The notes under the pieces were generated by a model, which searched no databases, had not been told where the DNA came from, and saw only the letters and a list, made by a program, of their open reading frames with translations. Positions 8,120 through 14,700 of a stretch of 15,385 nt of DNA are shown here, one piece after another. The position numbers and the translations under genes were made by a program. The stretch's first letter is position 1, and the number at the start of each line of letters is the position of its first letter. Source of the stretch: JAJNPS01 sp046589965 (GTDB lineage Bacteria > Pseudomonadota > Alphaproteobacteria > Rhodobacterales > Rhodobacteraceae). The stretch lies in contig JBKJVF010000215.1 in NCBI GenBank assembly GCA_046589965.1, forward strand, positions 1-15,385, in the 5' to 3' direction.

Positions 8120-8151
8120 GCGCGGCACCTCTTTTGACAGAGGTGCCGCGC
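8120..8151 (-). promoter_or_regulatory. 13-bp hairpin sequestering the puhE ribosome-binding site
   Basis: Bases 8120-8132 and 8139-8151 are perfect inverted repeats with a 6-base loop. In the - strand transcript the 3' arm is AGAGGTGCCGCGC and abuts the puhE ATG, so the Shine-Dalgarno AGAGGTG is fully paired. There is no T run, so it is not a typical terminator. It may control puhE translation or mark an RNA processing site. Confidence 0.7.
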
Positions 8152-8156
8152 CGGCC

Positions 8157-8178
8157 TGCAAGACGCGCCCATCTTGCA
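8157..8178 (-). promoter_or_regulatory. Second hairpin of the acsF-puhE leader
   Basis: TGCAAGA (8157-8163) and TCTTGCA (8172-8178) form a perfect 7-bp stem with an 8-base loop. It stands 5 bases from the larger hairpin that covers the puhE ribosome-binding site. Its loop contains GCGCG (- strand), which could pair with the end of that hairpin's 3' arm. Confidence 0.5.
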
Positions 8179-8185
8179 AACCAAC

Positions 8186-8203
8186 CCGCTGCCGGAACAG
8201 CGG
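8186..8203 (-). promoter_or_regulatory. Third hairpin, just after acsF
   Basis: CCGCTG (8186-8191) and CAGCGG (8198-8203) form a perfect 6-bp stem with a 6-base loop, 15 bases after the acsF stop. A short stem like this could arise by chance in GC-rich DNA. It is listed because it is the first of three hairpins in a row. Confidence 0.4.
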
Positions 8204-8218
8204 TATGAGGGGTTTCGG

Positions 8219-9325
8219 TCAATACGACGGCTCCAGCCGAACATTGGCGGGCAGGGCGTGGCGTTTGGCCGGGATCGTGTAGAGGCTGGCAAAAGTCAGC
8301 ATGGCCTTTGCGCCCGCCATCCAGCCTTTGATCTTGCCGCCGATGCCACCCTGTCGCTTGGCCGCATCCATCGCGATGAACGCGCGGTTCATGCGTTCCA
8401 GGTTCGGGATCCAGCGCGGGTGGTCGATGTCAAGCTCGATCGGAAAGATCTGCCGCGCGATGGTCGATGTCTTGCGGAACACCTCCTGATCATACCAGGC
8501 GATGTCGACACCAAGCGCCTTGTGAAACTCGGGCCGGGCATGGTCGCGCACCCACATGGTGGAATAGACCGCCGTCAGAAAGAACTTGATCCACAGCTTG
8601 TTGGAAAAGCTTTCCGTCAGTTTCGGGTCGGTCTTCATCAGCAGGGCAAACGCCTCGCCATGGCTGAACTCGTCGTTGCACCATTCGCGGAACCATTTGA
8701 AGATCGGGTGGAACCGCTGTTCGGGATGCGCCTCAAGATGGCGGAAGATGGTGATGTAGCGGGCATAGCCGATCTTTTCGGACAGATAGGTCGCGTAGTA
8801 GATGAACTTTGGCCGGAAATAGGTGTATTTCTTGGCCTTGGTCAGGAAGCCGAGGTTCACCGCCACGCCCGCTTCGCGCAGGGCGTCGTTGATGAAACCG
8901 GCATGGCGGGCTTCGTCGCGCGACATGTAGCTGAACAGCTCGCAGATGTCGGGATTGGTGCCGCGCCGCTTCATTTCCTTGTAAAGGACGCAGCCCGAAA
9001 ATTCGGCGGTGCAGGAACTGACCAGAAAATCGATAAGCTCGCGCCGCAAAAGCGGGTCCATGCCTTCCCAGTCGACCTTGTCCCAGGCCTCGGTCTTTTT
9101 GAAATGGCTCCTGTTTGGATCAGACTTCATCTGCGCGATCAGCTTGTCCCATTCGGCGCGCACCGGGGTGACGTCGATCTTGTCCATCTCGTCAAAGTCG
9201 GTGGTGTAGAAACGCGGGTTCAGCAGCGTGGTTTCGGTCGCCATCGCCTGGGTGTCCATCGGCGGCATGCTCGCCGCAACTTCGGCACCGCTGTCAGGAA
9301 ACAGATCGCTCGGGGTCGCGTTCAT
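8219..9325 (-). CDS. acsF: Aerobic Mg-protoporphyrin IX monomethyl ester cyclase AcsF
   Basis: AcsF is the diiron, oxygen-dependent cyclase that forms the fifth ring of (bacterio)chlorophyll, making divinyl protochlorophyllide. The 368-residue protein shows carboxylate/histidine motifs of a ferritin-like diiron protein: E108 in TAEFSGCVLYKE, D137-E138-x-x-H141 (SRDEARHAGF) and E219/H222 (NDEFSHGEAF). The family stretch SEKIGYARYITIFRHLEAHP is intact. Its presence means bacteriochlorophyll can be made in oxygen, as in aerobic anoxygenic phototrophs. No anaerobic bchE is visible here. The ATG overlaps the stop of the 98-aa gene upstream (ATGA). It is followed by a 99-bp hairpin-rich gap before puhE. 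Its TGA is in the same frame as puhE, with no other stop between them. Confidence 0.96.
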   Translation of the reverse strand: MNATPSDLFPDSGAEVAASMPPMDTQAMATETTLLNPRFYTTDFDEMDKIDVTPVRAEWDKLIAQMKSDPNRSHFKKTEAWDKVDWEGMDPLLRRELIDFLVSSCTAEFSGCVLYKEMKRRGTNPDICELFSYMSRDEARHAGFINDALREAGVAVNLGFLTKAKKYTYFRPKFIYYATYLSEKIGYARYITIFRHLEAHPEQRFHPIFKWFREWCNDEFSHGEAFALLMKTDPKLTESFSNKLWIKFFLTAVYSTMWVRDHARPEFHKALGVDIAWYDQEVFRKTSTIARQIFPIELDIDHPRWIPNLERMNRAFIAMDAAKRQGGIGGKIKGWMAGAKAMLTFASLYTIPAKRHALPANVRLEPSY

Positions 9326-9618
9326 AGCCGGATCTCCTCAGAGAACGAGAATTCGCAAAGTTCCATGAAGTCAAAGTCGCCGGTCAGCCGCGTCCACTGG
9401 CGTTGCGCCCATGTTGCGCGGGTGATGGTGGCGGTACGGTCCTCGACGATGACCTCGCCGTAGGCGGCAAGGACGGGTGCGCCGTGAACCAGCACTTCGT
9501 CACCGGGATTGATGACGGCCCCATTGTTGAAACGGACATGCGCGTGCAGGCTTTCGAACCGGTGCGAGACCTCGACGGTGCAGGGGACGCGCTCCTGGGT
9601 TCTGGTGAAAAATGCCAT
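9322..9618 (-). CDS. Conserved small protein between puhC and acsF
   Basis: This 98-residue protein has no signal peptide or membrane segment. It starts MAFFTRTQERVPCTVEVSHR. The middle, NNGAVINPGDEVLVHGAPV, reads as short beta strands and turns. The end is acidic (FDFMELCEFSFSEEIRL). An open frame at this position, between puhC and acsF, is part of the usual layout in related phototrophs as I recall it, but I know no defined function. Its start is 11 bp from the puhC stop, with AGGGAA upstream. Its TGA overlaps the acsF ATG, which suggests coupled translation and perhaps a role close to the cyclase. A small partner or stabiliser of AcsF is a guess from position only. Confidence 0.8.
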   Translation of the reverse strand: MAFFTRTQERVPCTVEVSHRFESLHAHVRFNNGAVINPGDEVLVHGAPVLAAYGEVIVEDRTATITRATWAQRQWTRLTGDFDFMELCEFSFSEEIRL

Positions 9619-9629
9619 GATCTGGTTCC

Positions 9630-10103
9630 CTATTTGGTTGCAAGCAGCCGTTCGAACGCGGCTTTGTTGTCGTTGCCAAAGGCATAAAGCTCTGCACTCC
9701 AGCCTGTTTCAGGGTCCTCGGCAACAAGGCGCCCGTTGGCGTATTCCACGATCCGGACCGGCAGCAAAGGGTCGATCCCGTGCCTGCGCCGTTCCGTCGC
9801 GATCCCACTTTGGATCACCGTGATGAAACCACCATGCGGCAGATCAAGCAAGACCGAGCCGTCGGTATTGCGCACGATAACAGATTGCGCGCTGCGCCCT
9901 TCCAGAACGATCCACTTTTCCTGGACCATGGTCGATGCTGCGGGAACCGCGACGGGCGGGCGTCCCGTCACGACTGCAAAGGTCACGATGGCAAGGGACA
10001 AAAGCGCCAGTCCCAACATCGCGAGAAGCAGCCCCTTTGGCACCATTTCGGGGTTGGAGCTGCGCAGCGCGGGCTGGCGAAGGGCAGGGTCTGACATGGT
10101 CAT
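9630..10103 (-). CDS. puhC: Photosynthetic complex assembly protein PuhC
   Basis: PuhC is an inner-membrane protein needed for normal assembly of the reaction centre-LH1 complex. The 157-residue protein has a short cytoplasmic N-terminus, one membrane helix at about residues 24-46 (LLLAMLGLALLSLAIVTFAV) and a periplasmic domain including SVLLDLPHGGFITVIQSG and ELYAFGNDNKAAFERLL. ATG 10103 has AAGGGGA 8 bases upstream. A second ATG at 10097 is possible. The frame runs on upstream through the end of puhB, which is a shadow. It begins 13 bp after the puhB stop. Confidence 0.88.
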   Translation of the reverse strand: MTMSDPALRQPALRSSNPEMVPKGLLLAMLGLALLSLAIVTFAVVTGRPPVAVPAASTMVQEKWIVLEGRSAQSVIVRNTDGSVLLDLPHGGFITVIQSGIATERRRHGIDPLLPVRIVEYANGRLVAEDPETGWSAELYAFGNDNKAAFERLLATK

Positions 10104-10116
10104 GATGCAGGTCCCC

Positions 10117-10755
10117 TTATTCTGCCGCGACGGCGGCAAGGGTTGCGTCCGCACGGCTGATGACAGGAACCGCCAGCCGTGTTTCCGCCGCCGTTGCCAG
10201 CAGTTTGGCCACCGATGCGGCATCCGGAATGGCGCGCAATGCGGGTTCGGTCTTGCTCATCATCCAAGGACGGACATGCGGCCAGGCCACCAGATAGGAA
10301 ATGCGCGTATCGCCAAGCGTCTGCAAGGCAATCGTGCCGGTACCGTCGGATTTGAGCGCGAGCGAAGCCGATCCGATCTGCACGAAGGGCAGGTTGAACG
10401 TCACCGGCAGGGCGGCACCGATCCGCTGGACGACCCGCGCGCTGGTGATCGTGTAGGTCGTTGATCTGGCCTGAACCCAGGCCAGCCCGAACACCACCGC
10501 CAGCGCCAGGATGCCAAGCATCAGGTAAGGCAGGCCCTTGGCCATGGCCAAGGCAAGTCCACCTTCGGCAAAACCAGAACCCGTGCGCCAGATCACGACC
10601 AGCGCAAAATATCCGGCGATCCAGTTCAGCCCATAAGCCTCGCGCGCCAGCGCCAGGGGGGCAGGGCGGCCCTGCCAGAGGATGTCTTCACCTTGCGGGG
10701 GCCGTTCCGGCAGTCCAGGCAAGGCGTCAAAGGCGAAATCGTCATGGTCTGACAT
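10117..10755 (-). CDS. puhB: Photosynthetic complex assembly protein PuhB
   Basis: PuhB is an integral membrane factor that helps assemble the reaction centre and LH1. The 212-residue protein has the hallmark N-terminal GEDILWQGRPAPLALAREAY, hydrophobic segments (LNWIAGYFALVVIW and LPYLMLGILALAVVFGLAW) and then a PH-like, soluble C-terminal part (TTYTITSARVVQRIG, NLPFVQIGSASL) as in the bPH2-like domain. The ATG at 10755 has GGAGGG shortly upstream. It follows puhA by 69 bp, a gap that contains a hairpin, and precedes puhC by 13 bp. Confidence 0.92.
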   Translation of the reverse strand: MSDHDDFAFDALPGLPERPPQGEDILWQGRPAPLALAREAYGLNWIAGYFALVVIWRTGSGFAEGGLALAMAKGLPYLMLGILALAVVFGLAWVQARSTTYTITSARVVQRIGAALPVTFNLPFVQIGSASLALKSDGTGTIALQTLGDTRISYLVAWPHVRPWMMSKTEPALRAIPDAASVAKLLATAAETRLAVPVISRADATLAAVAAE

Positions 10756-10774
10756 GGCAGACCCTCCGTTGGTT

Positions 10775-10809
10775 GGTGTGAAAGCTGCTGCCCGGGCGCG
10801 GGCAACACC
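10775..10809 (-). promoter_or_regulatory. Intercistronic hairpin between puhA and puhB
   Basis: TGCCCG (10789-10794) and CGGGCA (10799-10804) form a perfect GC-rich 6-bp stem with a 4-base loop. Outside it, GGTGT (10775-10779) can pair with ACACC (10805-10809) across a one-sided bulge. There is no T run. It lies 16 bases after the puhA stop and could stabilise the puhA message or reduce read-through to puhB, as intercistronic hairpins do in other photosynthesis operons. Confidence 0.45.
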
Positions 10810-10824
10810 TGTCGGTCTGATGCG

Positions 10825-11595
10825 TCAGAAACCGCGCTTGCGTTTTCCGGCGTCGTACATCCAGCCACCGGCGACAAAGCCGGTGATCTTGTCTTCCTCA
10901 AGCTTGGTCACTTCGGTCGACGAACGCGTCGCGGGAATGCCGGCGAACCGGTCCGAAGTGATCGCGTTCACGCGTACCCGGTCTTCCCAGATCTTGGCCA
11001 TCGTCATCGGGATCAGGCGCTTGCCGCCGGTGTTGAGGTCAACCTCAAGATACCGCACCAGCTGTTCGGACGCGTCGACCCACATGTCGCTGATGCGACC
11101 GACAACCTCCAGATCGCCCGCCTGGACGGGCAGCCCGCGCGGATCGCGGCCCGCGGATACCTGAAAGCCGTCAAGCTGGGCCAGCGGCACGATCTTGTTG
11201 TGGCCATGGCCGTCAAGTTCCGGCTCATCCTTGCGCTGCGCCCAGGACGCAGGCCCGACACCGTCGGCCATCGCATCGCCGGTCGGCGCATGGGGAAAGC
11301 CTTCGCTGACGGCGGTGCGCGCCAGGGCAAGCCCTGTCCGGCGGTGGTCCACCTCATTCTTGGCTGAGGGGACAGTCACTTCGCCGCGTCCATGCGGCAG
11401 ATGGAAGGTCTTGGGCCTGGGCACCGGAAACGGGCCCTGGTTCGGGGCGGGCAAGCCGTCCTCGGTTTCCAAGGGGTAGCCTTCGCGCATGTTTTCGGTT
11501 TGCAGATAGTAGATCAGCAGCGCGAAAAAGCCCCAGAACAGCCAGATCGCCAGCGATGCCAGGTCAAAGTTGCCGAAGAAGTTGGTCCCGATCAT
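10825..11595 (-). CDS. puhA: Photosynthetic reaction centre H subunit PuhA
   Basis: PuhA is the H subunit of the type II reaction centre. It caps L and M on the cytoplasmic side and shapes proton delivery to the secondary quinone. The 256-residue protein has one N-terminal membrane helix (about residues 12-32, LASLAIWLFWGFFALLIYYL) followed by the conserved QTENMREGYPLE. The PRC-barrel domain includes VGRISDMWVDASEQLVRYLEV and the family ending KITGFVAGGWMYDAGKRKRG. ATG 11595 has GGAGG upstream. The open frame to 11646 is rejected because MIGTNFFGNFD is the expected start and the extension overlaps the lhaA end. It follows lhaA by 16 bp. Confidence 0.96.
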   Translation of the reverse strand: MIGTNFFGNFDLASLAIWLFWGFFALLIYYLQTENMREGYPLETEDGLPAPNQGPFPVPRPKTFHLPHGRGEVTVPSAKNEVDHRRTGLALARTAVSEGFPHAPTGDAMADGVGPASWAQRKDEPELDGHGHNKIVPLAQLDGFQVSAGRDPRGLPVQAGDLEVVGRISDMWVDASEQLVRYLEVDLNTGGKRLIPMTMAKIWEDRVRVNAITSDRFAGIPATRSSTEVTKLEEDKITGFVAGGWMYDAGKRKRGF

Positions 11596-11611
11596 TGCGG
11601 TTTCCTCCGTA

Positions 11612-13069
11612 TCAGGTGGGAAATTCAGAGATGCCGAGCGTGGCACCGTTGGATTTCTGGTTGGGTGTGATGATGTTCAGGCGCACCAGCGGCCCAAGCG
11701 CGACCAGGCTGGCGAAAAGAAGTCCGATCTCGATCTGGTAGACCAGTGAATAGGCGACCGACGGATCGGTAAGGGCGGCCCCGAGGCTGCCATGGGCGAC
11801 CAGGCCACCAAAGATGTCGCGCAAACCGCCACCCAGAAAGATCGCGACGCCGGCCGCCGTGGCCTGTGCCGCCCCCCAGGCCCCAAGCGCCAGCCCGCTG
11901 CCTGAACGGCCGCGTTCCGGCAGGGCCATCGCCGCCGACAGGGTCGACACGGCAAAGAGCCCGGTGCCAAGTCCGATGCCGAACGCGCCCGCAAAGAACA
12001 GCGCGATCGATCCCGACATGCCCGCCAGCAAAACCGCACTGAAGGCCGCGATCCCGGTCAAAAGTCCGCGTGCCGCCATGCGAAAGGCGTCCTGTCCGCG
12101 TCCCATCCAGCGACCTGCAAGGATGAAACCGCAGAGCGCACCCAGCGCGTTGGCGGCCGTCAGCCAGGTTGTTGCGCCGACCGACAGCCCCAATATCTCG
12201 CCGCCGTAAGGTTCCAAGAGCACATCCTGCATCTGGAACCCCAGCGTGCCGATCACCACCAGAAACAACAGCCGCCCCGCATCGCCCCCGCGGATGAAGT
12301 CGCGCCAGGCGTCAAGGAATTGCGGGCGGGGTTCGGCCCGTTCCGCCGCCGACATGGGGCGGACCTTTTCCTGTTTCCACAGGGCGATCATGTTCAACAC
12401 CATCGTCGCCACGGCACAGCCCTGCACGACGCGGATCAGCTTGATCGGATTGAAATCGTGCAACAGCCAGCCGATGATGACGGAAGACACCGCCATGCCC
12501 ACAAGAAACATCACATAGAGGAGTGCGACGACACGCGACCGGATTTCATCGGTCGCACGGTCGGACGCCAGCGCCAGGCCAGCGGTCTGCGTCATGTGGA
12601 TGCCAATCCCGGTCATCAGGAAGGCCAGACCCGCCAGCGCCTCGCCCGCCCAGGCCGGACCCGATGTCTGGTCGCCCGACAACACGATCAGCGCGAAGGG
12701 CATGATGGCCAGCCCCCCCATCTGCCAAAGTGAGCCGAACCAAAGATAAGGGACGCGCTTCCACCCGATGGCGGATCGGTGATGGTCGCTGCGGTGCCCG
12801 AGCATCGCGCGGAATGGTGCCGACAACACCGGCAGGGCGATCATGATCGCGACGATTGTCGCAGGCACCGACAGCTCCACGATCATCACGCGGTTCAGCG
12901 TGCCGAGCAGCAGCACCGTCGCCATCCCGACCGACACCTGAAACAGCGACAGGCGCAGCAGTTGCGCCATCGGCAGGTCGTCAGATGCGGCATCCGCAAA
13001 GGGCAGCCAGTTGACGGGAAGTTTCGCGATCTGTTTGCGGCCAAGGATCACGGACGGAACTCCAGACAT
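11612..13069 (-). CDS. lhaA: Light-harvesting 1 assembly protein LhaA (PucC-like MFS)
   Basis: LhaA belongs to the bacteriochlorophyll-delivery/PucC family of major facilitator-like membrane proteins and is needed to assemble the LH1 antenna. The protein is up to 485 residues, with about twelve hydrophobic segments. Family features include LNRVMIVELSVPATIVAIMI, RAMLGHRSDHHRSAIGWKRV and PYLWFGSLWQMGGLAIMPFA. The start is uncertain. ATG 13069 overlaps bchM by 22 bp and has a poor ribosome-binding site. GTG 13051, six codons in, overlaps the bchM stop as GTGA and has GGAG 8 bases upstream, so the protein may begin at VILGRKQIAK. It is followed closely by puhA. Confidence 0.93.
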   Translation of the reverse strand: MSGVPSVILGRKQIAKLPVNWLPFADAASDDLPMAQLLRLSLFQVSVGMATVLLLGTLNRVMIVELSVPATIVAIMIALPVLSAPFRAMLGHRSDHHRSAIGWKRVPYLWFGSLWQMGGLAIMPFALIVLSGDQTSGPAWAGEALAGLAFLMTGIGIHMTQTAGLALASDRATDEIRSRVVALLYVMFLVGMAVSSVIIGWLLHDFNPIKLIRVVQGCAVATMVLNMIALWKQEKVRPMSAAERAEPRPQFLDAWRDFIRGGDAGRLLFLVVIGTLGFQMQDVLLEPYGGEILGLSVGATTWLTAANALGALCGFILAGRWMGRGQDAFRMAARGLLTGIAAFSAVLLAGMSGSIALFFAGAFGIGLGTGLFAVSTLSAAMALPERGRSGSGLALGAWGAAQATAAGVAIFLGGGLRDIFGGLVAHGSLGAALTDPSVAYSLVYQIEIGLLFASLVALGPLVRLNIITPNQKSNGATLGISEFPT

Positions 13070-13716
13070 TCCGAGATGTAGAATCCCCGCGACACGCGCG
13101 CCACCTGGGTCAGTCCCGCACCCGTGGCCTTTGCAAGGCGCGCATAGGACTGGGGGACCATGACGGGAGAGCGGTCAGCGCGTGGAAAGGCTTTGCCTAG
13201 GGTAAAGAACGTCATCAGGAACGGCGTCCTTGGTGCGACCGTAAAGATCACCGACCGGGAGGTGCGGTGCGACAACTTCTTCAGGACCGCCGCGATGTCG
13301 GGCGTCGTGTAATAGATCAGGCTGTCCATCGCCATCACATAGTCGAACGACCCCAAGGCCACTGCGGTCATGTCGCCTGCCTGAAATGTCACCCGGCTGC
13401 GCAAGGCATCATCCAGACGCGCCTCGGCAATGCCGATCAACTGAGGCGAGATGTCGACCCCCACCACCGACGCGCCGCGCGCGGCCAGTTCTGCCGTCAT
13501 CAGCCCGGTGCCGCAGCCCGCATCAAGAACCCTCGCGCCACGCAGGTCCGCAGGCAGCCGCGACAGCATCAGCGCGCGCATCTGGTCGCGCCCTTCGCGC
13601 ACCGTCTGGCGAATGCGGCTGACCGGCGCGTCCGAGGTCAGACGCTCCCACACCTTGGTGGCGCTGCGGTCGAAATAGTCCTCGACCCGGTCGCGCGTGG
13701 CAGAATAGTCGGCCAT
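13048..13716 (-). CDS. bchM: Mg-protoporphyrin IX O-methyltransferase BchM
   Basis: BchM transfers a methyl group from S-adenosylmethionine to Mg-protoporphyrin IX, making the substrate of AcsF. The 222-residue protein has the Rossmann methyltransferase motif I VLDAGCGTGL (residues 63-72), the acidic ribose-binding strand VVGVDISPQ, and FDYVMAMDSLIYY further on. The typical N-terminus DRVEDYFDRSATKVWERLTS is present. It starts two bases after the bchL stop region (ATG 13716) and overlaps lhaA at its 3' end. The order bchL-bchM-lhaA is common in this group. Confidence 0.95.
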   Translation of the reverse strand: MADYSATRDRVEDYFDRSATKVWERLTSDAPVSRIRQTVREGRDQMRALMLSRLPADLRGARVLDAGCGTGLMTAELAARGASVVGVDISPQLIGIAEARLDDALRSRVTFQAGDMTAVALGSFDYVMAMDSLIYYTTPDIAAVLKKLSHRTSRSVIFTVAPRTPFLMTFFTLGKAFPRADRSPVMVPQSYARLAKATGAGLTQVARVSRGFYISECLEFRP

Positions 13717-13718
13717 GT

Positions 13719-14621
13719 TCAGTCAAACCCCAGCAGTTCGAATATCTCGCGGTCAGGCAGCGCCTCGGGGAACACCGGGGGCATGTCGACCGACCGCCAC
13801 AGCGCCTCGGCCAGCCGGATGTATTCCGCGCGGGCCATCACGATGTCCTCTTCGTCATCCATCGCGAACAGGGTCTTTTTCTTCAGGCGGCTCCGGCGGA
13901 TCGCGTCGATGTCGGGCATATGCGCCAGCCGGTTGAAGCCAACCTTGTTGCAATAGCGGTCCACTTCGTTCGTCTCGCGCGATCGGTTGGCAACACAGCC
14001 CGCCAGACGCACCTTGTAGTTCGACGACTTGGCATGGACGGCCTGAATGATCCGGTTCATCGCGTAGATGCTGTCAAAGTCGTTGGCGGTCACGATCAGC
14101 GCGCGGTCGGCGTGCTGCAAGGGGGCCGCAAAACCACCGCAGACCACATCGCCAAGGACGTCGAAGATCACCACGTCGGTATCTTCCAGCAGATGGTGCT
14201 GCTTCAACAGCTTCACTGTCTGGCCCACGACATAGCCGCCGCAACCGGTGCCCGCAGGGGGGCCGCCTGCCTCGACGCACATCACACCGTTGAAGCCGAC
14301 GGTGACGAAATCCTCGGGCCGCAATTCCTCGGCGTGGAAATCGACCTCTTTCAGGATGTCGATCACGGTGGGTTGTAACTTGCCCGTCAGGGTAAAGGTG
14401 CTGTCATGCTTGGGGTCGCAGCCGATCTGCAGGACACGCTTGCCCATCATGGAAAACGCCGCCGACAGGTTGGATGACGTCGTCGACTTGCCGATCCCGC
14501 CCTTGCCATAGACCGAAAACACCTTGGCGGTGCCGATCTTCAGCGCCTCATCCTGATGGACCTGCACGGAACCTTCGCCGTCAAGACCTTTCAGGTCAGG
14601 AATTTCATCACGCGGGCTCAT
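13719..14621 (-). CDS. bchL: Light-independent protochlorophyllide reductase iron protein BchL
   Basis: BchL is the nitrogenase Fe-protein-like ATPase of the dark-operative protochlorophyllide reductase. The homodimer carries a 4Fe-4S cluster and passes electrons to BchN-BchB. The 300-residue protein has the P-loop GKGGIGKST (39-47), switch sequences GCDPKHDST and DVLGDVVCGGF, and the cluster ligands C127 (GTGCGGY) and C161. Length and motifs are normal. ATG 14621 has AAAGGGA upstream. The enzyme works in darkness but its cluster is oxygen-sensitive, which contrasts with the oxygen-requiring AcsF in the same cluster. Partner genes bchN and bchB are outside the window. Confidence 0.97.
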   Translation of the reverse strand: MSPRDEIPDLKGLDGEGSVQVHQDEALKIGTAKVFSVYGKGGIGKSTTSSNLSAAFSMMGKRVLQIGCDPKHDSTFTLTGKLQPTVIDILKEVDFHAEELRPEDFVTVGFNGVMCVEAGGPPAGTGCGGYVVGQTVKLLKQHHLLEDTDVVIFDVLGDVVCGGFAAPLQHADRALIVTANDFDSIYAMNRIIQAVHAKSSNYKVRLAGCVANRSRETNEVDRYCNKVGFNRLAHMPDIDAIRRSRLKKKTLFAMDDEEDIVMARAEYIRLAEALWRSVDMPPVFPEALPDREIFELLGFD

Positions 14622-14700
14622 GTCTGATCCCTTTCATCTTGGTTCAAATATCCCCGCCGGAGGCGTCTGCCGTTGGGGCTTGATATGGTAGGGGTCCCGG
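14622..14700 (-). other. bchH-bchL intergenic region with imperfect inverted repeat
   Basis: This 79-bp gap between bchH and bchL contains an imperfect inverted repeat (CCCC at about 14652-14655 and GGGG about 20 bases further on, with CGG/CCG inside). The wording CAAATATCCCCGCCGGAGGC resembles intergenic sequence that I recall as recurring in Rhodobacterales genomes. I cannot confirm that here. I see no clear promoter or terminator. Confidence 0.35.

Noticed and set aside
8120..8179. Earlier TTG start for puhE at 8179 adding 20 residues
   Set aside because: The extension is encoded by hairpin sequence. ATG 8119 has a proper Shine-Dalgarno and starts at the first membrane helix.
8174..9463. 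429-aa open frame on the + strand opposite acsF
   Set aside because: It is a shadow of acsF and the 98-aa gene; its composition is that of antisense GC-rich coding sequence.
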